Source of the DNA: Plasmopara viticola
Lineage: Eukaryota > Oomycota > Peronosporomycetes > Peronosporales > Peronosporaceae
Length of the DNA: 64,000 nt
Direction of reading: 5' to 3'
Assembly (NCBI GenBank): GCA_001695595.3
Contig: MBPM02000021.1
Coordinates: forward strand, 806,001 to 870,000
The notes under the pieces are model-generated. The model did no database searches and had not been told where the DNA came from. It saw only the letters and a list, made by a program, of their open reading frames with translations. A program made the translations under genes and the position numbers. Positions 59,722 through 64,000 of the stretch are shown one piece after another. The stretch's first letter is position 1; every line of letters starts with the position of its first letter.

Positions 59722-59916
59722 ATGAAAGCAGCACTGAACAAGTTATCGCAATACGCCTTCCTTTACGTCGTTTTTCTAGGTGTTGCTTTTGCTGATTGTG
59801 AGTTGCGCTTGCGGAGAGGATTACCATCGTCACATGAACAATTGGACAGTGATTGTAGTAAGGCATCTGTAGTATGGCTCCATGCCTTGTACAATAATGT
59901 GCGTCATTTGCTGTAG
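59722..59916 (+). CDS. 64-residue ORF with signal-peptide-like start inside the inverted-repeat element
   Basis: A true ATG opens MKAALNKLSQYAFLYVVFLG, followed by VAFA and DCELRLRRGLPSSHEQL. This has the charged start, hydrophobic core and small-residue cleavage site (after Ala24) of a secretory signal. Behind it come Arg-rich residues; RGLP at 32-35 resembles a degenerate RXLR. The distance from the signal fits oomycete effectors, but the motif is not exact and no acidic EER follows clearly. A TAG ends it at residue 64, and the same frame then stays open for about 40 more codons, so it may be a truncated copy of a longer gene. No function is asserted. Confidence 0.35.
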   Translation: MKAALNKLSQYAFLYVVFLGVAFADCELRLRRGLPSSHEQLDSDCSKASVVWLHALYNNVRHLL

Positions 59917-60408
59917 GTCGACACGTCTCACTTTTGGAGTAATTACAGACACATTGCCAGTGCGTTATCACACTACCACTCAGTCAAGCGTCTTGGGATC
60001 CCAGACAGCCAGGCAAGACAATGTTGAAAGACAATTTGTCATACCTTGCTTATTGACAATGCGACGCTACTGTTCTAGATCATCTTGATGCTGGTGGACC
60101 AAATGCCGTGCAACCTCGCAATTGGTGTCCAACGCAGCTATGGAAAAACGCCGAGGTCGATTATCGCGGCTTCGGGGTCTCGGTGGCCACTTCATTACAG
60201 TCCTCACGGGTGCGTCAAGTAGATGCTTAGTGTAACCTATTCTAATCGAACGATCGGGACGGAATGAACCAGATATAAACAGCAAACACAAAGCTCATAA
60301 CCTTGGGCGCGCGCGTGCATGAGAACCGCCGACTTTGCCTCTTCCAAAGTGCTGTACGAGAGCTCTCTAGGGGGTTGCATAGTGTTCATTGCGAGAAGAA
60401 GAGTGCGA

Positions 60409-60453
60409 GAAGAGTGATATTGAGAAGAGTGATGTTGAAAAGAGTGATATTGA
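60409..60453 (+). repeat. 15-bp minisatellite, three units
   Basis: GAAGAGTGATATTGA is repeated three times with single-base changes (60409-60423, 60424-60438, 60439-60453), with a partial unit before it. In one frame it would encode pentapeptides RRVIL, RRVML, KRVIL. Confidence 0.75.
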
Positions 60454-60477
60454 GTAGGAGTTATTTCTTAAAAAACA

Positions 60478-60647
60478 AGGCAGTTGACAAAAAGGGGTAC
60501 CGGATGGGTATTGTTTTCGCTTTTATTGGTTGAAAAAACACTGTGTTCATTAACAGAGATAAAGTGCTCCATTGGTGGATTTAGTTTAATCTCATTGGCT
60601 CAAATCAAGGGGTACCGGCAGTTTACCAAAAGGGTACCGGCAGTACT
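60478..60647 (-). repeat. Right terminal inverted repeat
   Basis: Inverted counterpart of 59487-59656. It ends GGGTACCGGCAGTACT immediately before a TTAA. Confidence 0.85.
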
Positions 60648-62103
60648 TTAAACCTTCTACTTAAACATAAATTTCCATTATTAAGAAGCACTGTGTTCTC
60701 GTGATTCTTTAAGAACCACAAGCCGTTGATTATTGGCATATTTAAGACGATATCAACGCACCCAGGGTTAAGTCATCTTAGCAAAATATTTTTATCACCA
60801 GGGCTTCAATTTACGTGCGCCAAAATATTCTCCAGCGACTGCTCAAATCGTTTACTTTGCGCTTGACCATATTAGCTTGTATGAAAGGAGAATTGACATG
60901 ATTTATTAGTATTCAGTACACTTGCGCGTTTACCCAGTCGTCCACTTCTGCCGTCATTTCCTTAAAAAGCAAATAAGCTCTCATAAACAAAGCTCTAATA
61001 GTGCATTTAACACTCATCCTGGGATCTTAGATCATATCGGTACCTCTGATGCCTCTTTTGCTCTGACGCCTTTGGCTTCTGCCAGCGGCCTCTAGAGGTC
61101 TTAATCGAGACGAAGAACGAGCTTGTCTGGGGTGTTCGAGGAAATACTCTTGTTTGGTGCAACCACAGTAGCAGGCGCTTCGCTGTTCGGTAGCGCTTTA
61201 ACATACGCGGACTGGGCGGGCTCATGAACATCAAGTTGATATGTCAAAAAATGTGCTAATAAGAGCATTCTAAATGTTTACGGCACTGCTTTGAGAGCCG
61301 CTTTTATCGTATCTTCCGGTGTCGTTGATTGCCCTCGCAAGAATTGCGTGCGAGGCGAGCCAGCTAGAGAGAGCTCCGTCAATCTAATTTGTTCATAGAA
61401 GTATCAGGTTCCCACTTTAATTTTCGATTTCCTTGCCCGCATCAAAGGAAGCATGAACTTCAGACGACCTCAACGTTTACCGAAATAAATGTAGCTTTTA
61501 CTGCTTGAAATGCAGCAAAACGTTTTAATTGAGTAATTTTACGAGTGTTTGGACTGGTCATGAGCGCGAGCACAATACGCGCCGGATCGTCTAAAATCAT
61601 ACTCGCTTTTGCGACTTATCCGCTTTTGATGGAAGGTAAAGAACTTTACCAGCTTGTACTCCGTATTTGGTGGTTTTGATTTGTTCTGGCTGGCCCTAGG
61701 GCACAATTCGTGCTCGTAAACGTCAAATTCTGCAACGCGTTCTTGGACTCTAGCAGCCGGGGGACCCATTATTGCAGCCACTCCATTTGGCCCGTAAAAG
61801 CTAGCAAGTTATTGAATTAGCGCAAACTGCGCACTAGACCGATGAGGATAGATCTTACGATATATTTTTGAAATTCAAAGCAATACTTAGATGGAAAGTG
61901 TGATGTTTTTAGTTCACCTCTTATTTTTGATAAACTATTAATTCGTCGTCGTAAATATGGCGGACCTTATTACCATAGAAGGCCATACCATTTTTCCGTG
62001 TCCCGTACCTAATCCCGTACTTTAAATTGTAAATTACACCAAAAGATCACTTCCCTCTATAGAAAGATAATTTATTTTTTGTTACCAAAAATTTACTGCA
62101 CGC
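60648..62103. other. Gene-poor stretch upstream of CWC22
   Basis: No supported gene. An 80-codon minus frame at 61539-61781 (with RVQERVAEFDVYEHEL) reads rather protein-like but starts with a non-ATG codon and has no match I know. The last part must hold the CWC22 promoter; I see no CCAAT core in it. Confidence 0.35.
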
Positions 62104-64000
62104 ATGGCTCGCAGCCCGTCGGCCTCGCGATCGCGTTCGCGCTCTCGTTCCAGACGCTACTACAGTCGCCGACGAGCACGCAGCACATCCAGCTCATCTT
62201 CTGGCTCATCGTCACGCTCACGTTACCGGTCTAGCTCACGCAGTGCATCACCGCCACCTCGCAAGAAGTCGCGGCGCAAATCGTACGCGGATGAAAACGA
62301 TAAAACCTCCACACCCGCGCGAAATACAGTAGCAGCTGATGTTACGCCGCCTCGACGCTCGAAAGATGACACTGGTGATGTGACACCACCACGAGGCCCT
62401 ATGAAGCAGGGCGACAAGAAGGATTTTTCGGATATCAAGCCAGTTCGAAAGAGGACGCTTTTGGCGGACGCCCGTGCCAGCGGACGCACAGGCGGTGTGT
62501 ATATTCCACCTTTTAAGCTAGCACAGCTGAGGAAACAAGAGAAGAAGGAGCTCATACCGTCTTCGGAGGAGACGCAGCGCCGCACGTGGGACGCACTTCG
62601 CAAGAGCTTGAATGGACACATTAACAAGGTGAATGTGGCGAATTTAAGTAACATTCTGCCTGAACTTTTCCAGGAAAATTTGGTGCGTGCCCGTGGGCTG
62701 CTAGTTCGAGCCATTATGAAAGCGCAGTTGGCGTCTCCGGGCTTTACTCACATCTATGCGGCTCTCGTGGCTGTGATCAACACCAAGATGCCTGAGATTG
62801 GCGAGTTACTTGTAAAAAGAGTCGTGTACCGCTTTCGCCGAGCGTTCAAAAGAGGCGATAAGGTTGTGGCCATCGCACTTGTGAGGTTCATTGCCCATCT
62901 CGTCAATCAGCAGATTGTGCACGAGCTCCTGGCACTCGAGGTCTTGACACTACTGCTGGCCAATCCAACTGACGATTCTGTAGAAGTTGCGGTAAATTTC
63001 ACGAAAGAGAGTGGACAAATATTGGCTGAGTTGTGTCCGGAAGGACTGCGTGCTATCTTTGAACGTTTCCGAGGCATTTTGCATGAAGGTGAGATTGATA
63101 AACGTGTGCAGTACACGATTGAAGGATTGTTTGCGATTCGAAAGGGCGGATTCGCTGACTATCCAGCTGTGCACGAACAGCTGGATCTCGTTGAGTCGGG
63201 TGATCAAATTACACACGAGACAACGCTGGAGGAGAACATTGACTGTGAGGACAAATTGGATGTATTTCGCTTTGATCCAGACTATGAAAAGAATGAGCAG
63301 ATGTGGGTTGCTATTAAAAAAGAAATTTTGGGGGAATCTGACTCAGATGCCGAGTCTTCTAGCGGCAGTGAAGAGGATCACGGCGACAATGATGAGCTAG
63401 AAACGGTACCTGCAGACAAAACCGTAGCAATACAGGACTACACAGAGCAGGATCTCGTGAATTTGCGCCGCACGATCTACTTAACAATTATGTCTAGTAT
63501 CACACACGAAGAGTGTGCACACAAGTTGATGAAGCTCAATATTCGTTCCGGACAGGAAAAAGAGATATGCTTGATGTTGATTGAGTGTTGCAGTCAGGAA
63601 CGGACCTATCTACGCTATTACGGACTGCTTAGTGAACGGTTTTGCTTGATAAAGCGAGAGTACCAGGACGCTTTTGACGCATGCTTTGCTGAGCAGTATT
63701 CATTAATCCATCGACTTGAAACGAACAAGCTTCGTAACGTGGCAAAGCTCTTCGCTCACCTTCTCTTCACAGACGCGCTACCATGGACAGTGTTTGAGTA
63801 CATCCACCTAAACGAGGAGGAGACGACATCATCCAGCCGTATTTTCATCAAGATTTTGTGTCAAGAGCTATCAGAACACCTCGGCATGAAGACATTGAAG
63901 GAAAGGTTTTTGGATGAAATCATGCAACCGACGTTTGCTGGTCTTTTTCCGAGAGACAATCCGCGTAACACTCGCTTTTCAATAAACTTCTTTACGTCCA
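62104..64000 (+). CDS. CWC22: Pre-mRNA splicing factor CWC22, partial at window end
   Basis: The frame opens at ATG 62104 and stays open for 632 codons to the edge of the window, with no stop and no need for an intron. CWC22 joins the spliceosome and loads the exon-junction protein eIF4A3. The N terminus is an RS domain (repeated SRSRSR, SRR). It is followed by a basic/Pro-Pro linker (TPPRRSKDD, TPPRG) and the conserved GGVYIPPFKLAQL entry block near residue 130. An MIF4G domain spans roughly 160-345 with ELFQENLVRARGLL and LVKRVVYRFRRAF. An acidic linker (ESDSDAESSSGSEED) leads to an MA3 domain from about 450 (LRRTIYLTIMSSITHEEC), and further helical sequence (TYLRYYGLLSERFC) follows. The missing end should be C-terminal low-complexity sequence. 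Confidence 0.95.
   Translation, partial: MARSPSASRSRSRSRSRRYYSRRRARSTSSSSSGSSSRSRYRSSSRSASPPPRKKSRRKSYADENDKTSTPARNTVAADVTPPRRSKDDTGDVTPPRGPMKQGDKKDFSDIKPVRKRTLLADARASGRTGGVYIPPFKLAQLRKQEKKELIPSSEETQRRTWDALRKSLNGHINKVNVANLSNILPELFQENLVRARGLLVRAIMKAQLASPGFTHIYAALVAVINTKMPEIGELLVKRVVYRFRRAFKRGDKVVAIALVRFIAHLVNQQIVHELLALEVLTLLLANPTDDSVEVAVNFTKESGQILAELCPEGLRAIFERFRGILHEGEIDKRVQYTIEGLFAIRKGGFADYPAVHEQLDLVESGDQITHETTLEENIDCEDKLDVFRFDPDYEKNEQMWVAIKKEILGESDSDAESSSGSEEDHGDNDELETVPADKTVAIQDYTEQDLVNLRRTIYLTIMSSITHEECAHKLMKLNIRSGQEKEICLMLIECCSQERTYLRYYGLLSERFCLIKREYQDAFDACFAEQYSLIHRLETNKLRNVAKLFAHLLFTDALPWTVFEYIHLNEEETTSSSRIFIKILCQELSEHLGMKTLKERFLDEIMQPTFAGLFPRDNPRNTRFSINFFTS

Larger units (their letters stand above)
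59487..60647. mobile_element. 1.16-kb element with 170-bp terminal inverted repeats
   Basis: The two ends are inverted copies of each other over about 170 bp with few mismatches. Both start from ACTGCCGGTACCC-like ends and share the internal stretch with GCCAATGAGATTAAACTAAATC. The motif CTGCCGGTACC recurs two or three times within each arm, as transposase-binding subterminal repeats do. TTAA stands directly outside both ends (59483-59486 and 60648-60651), the target duplication typical of piggyBac-like elements, though the termini do not show the usual CCC start. No transposase is visible in the 820-bp core, so the copy is non-autonomous. The core carries an ORF with a signal-peptide-like start and a 15-bp minisatellite. 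Confidence 0.8.

Noticed and set aside
62223..62714. 163-codon minus-strand frame
   Set aside because: Antisense shadow of the CWC22 RS-rich N terminus; Arg/Ser/Phe bias comes from the coding strand.

Overview
This window looks like nuclear DNA from an oomycete, most likely a TE-rich member of the Peronosporales such as a Phytophthora or downy mildew relative. Three things support this. There is a fused APS kinase / ATP sulfurylase / inorganic pyrophosphatase gene. The housekeeping genes are compact, with few, short (43-92 bp) GT-AG introns. Between them lie long AT-richer tracts full of point-mutated Ty3/gypsy relics whose peptides read like oomycete elements. I found no rRNA or tRNA gene and no CRISPR array. 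The genus is inferred from gene architecture and cannot be fixed without a search.

Layout. Positions 1-7175 are gene-poor, with one gypsy RT relic near 2.5-3.2 kb. Positions 7176-10994 hold a divergent pair: the sulfate-activation fusion enzyme (minus) and a mitochondrial GGQ release-factor-like protein (plus). Positions 11-18.6 kb are again gene-poor, with a collinear gypsy RT/RNase H/integrase relic (14.6-16.4 kb) followed by a short retroposon with a clear target-site duplication. Positions 18.7-29 kb are the densest block: ELP4 (plus) converges on four minus-strand genes in a row, TSR3, CCZ1, MTHFR and threonyl-tRNA synthetase. Positions 29.3-39 kb hold a small ORF of unknown type and two more gypsy relics. 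Positions 39-46.2 kb carry an Ariadne-type RBR ubiquitin ligase, a convergent kinase-PH-SAM protein, a decayed calcineurin-B-like (EF-hand) gene and the mitochondrial ribosomal protein S29/DAP3 gene. Positions 46-62 kb are repeats and relics: a truncated LINE with a duplicated, motif-rich tail, and a 1.16-kb element with 170-bp terminal inverted repeats flanked by TTAA. The window ends inside the splicing factor gene CWC22.

The intact genes are independent housekeeping functions (sulfur assimilation, one-carbon metabolism, translation, tRNA modification, rRNA modification, Rab7 activation, splicing, ubiquitination). They do not form one pathway. Several gene models here join reading frames across introns (MTHFR, CCZ1, TSR3, RBR, kinase, S29, release factor). 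The joins come from GT-AG sites, phase agreement and restored family motifs. The most unusual items are the inverted-repeat element carrying an ORF with a signal-peptide-like start, the coiled-coil tail on MTHFR, the CBL pseudogene sharing a promoter region with the S29 gene, and the nested retroposon.
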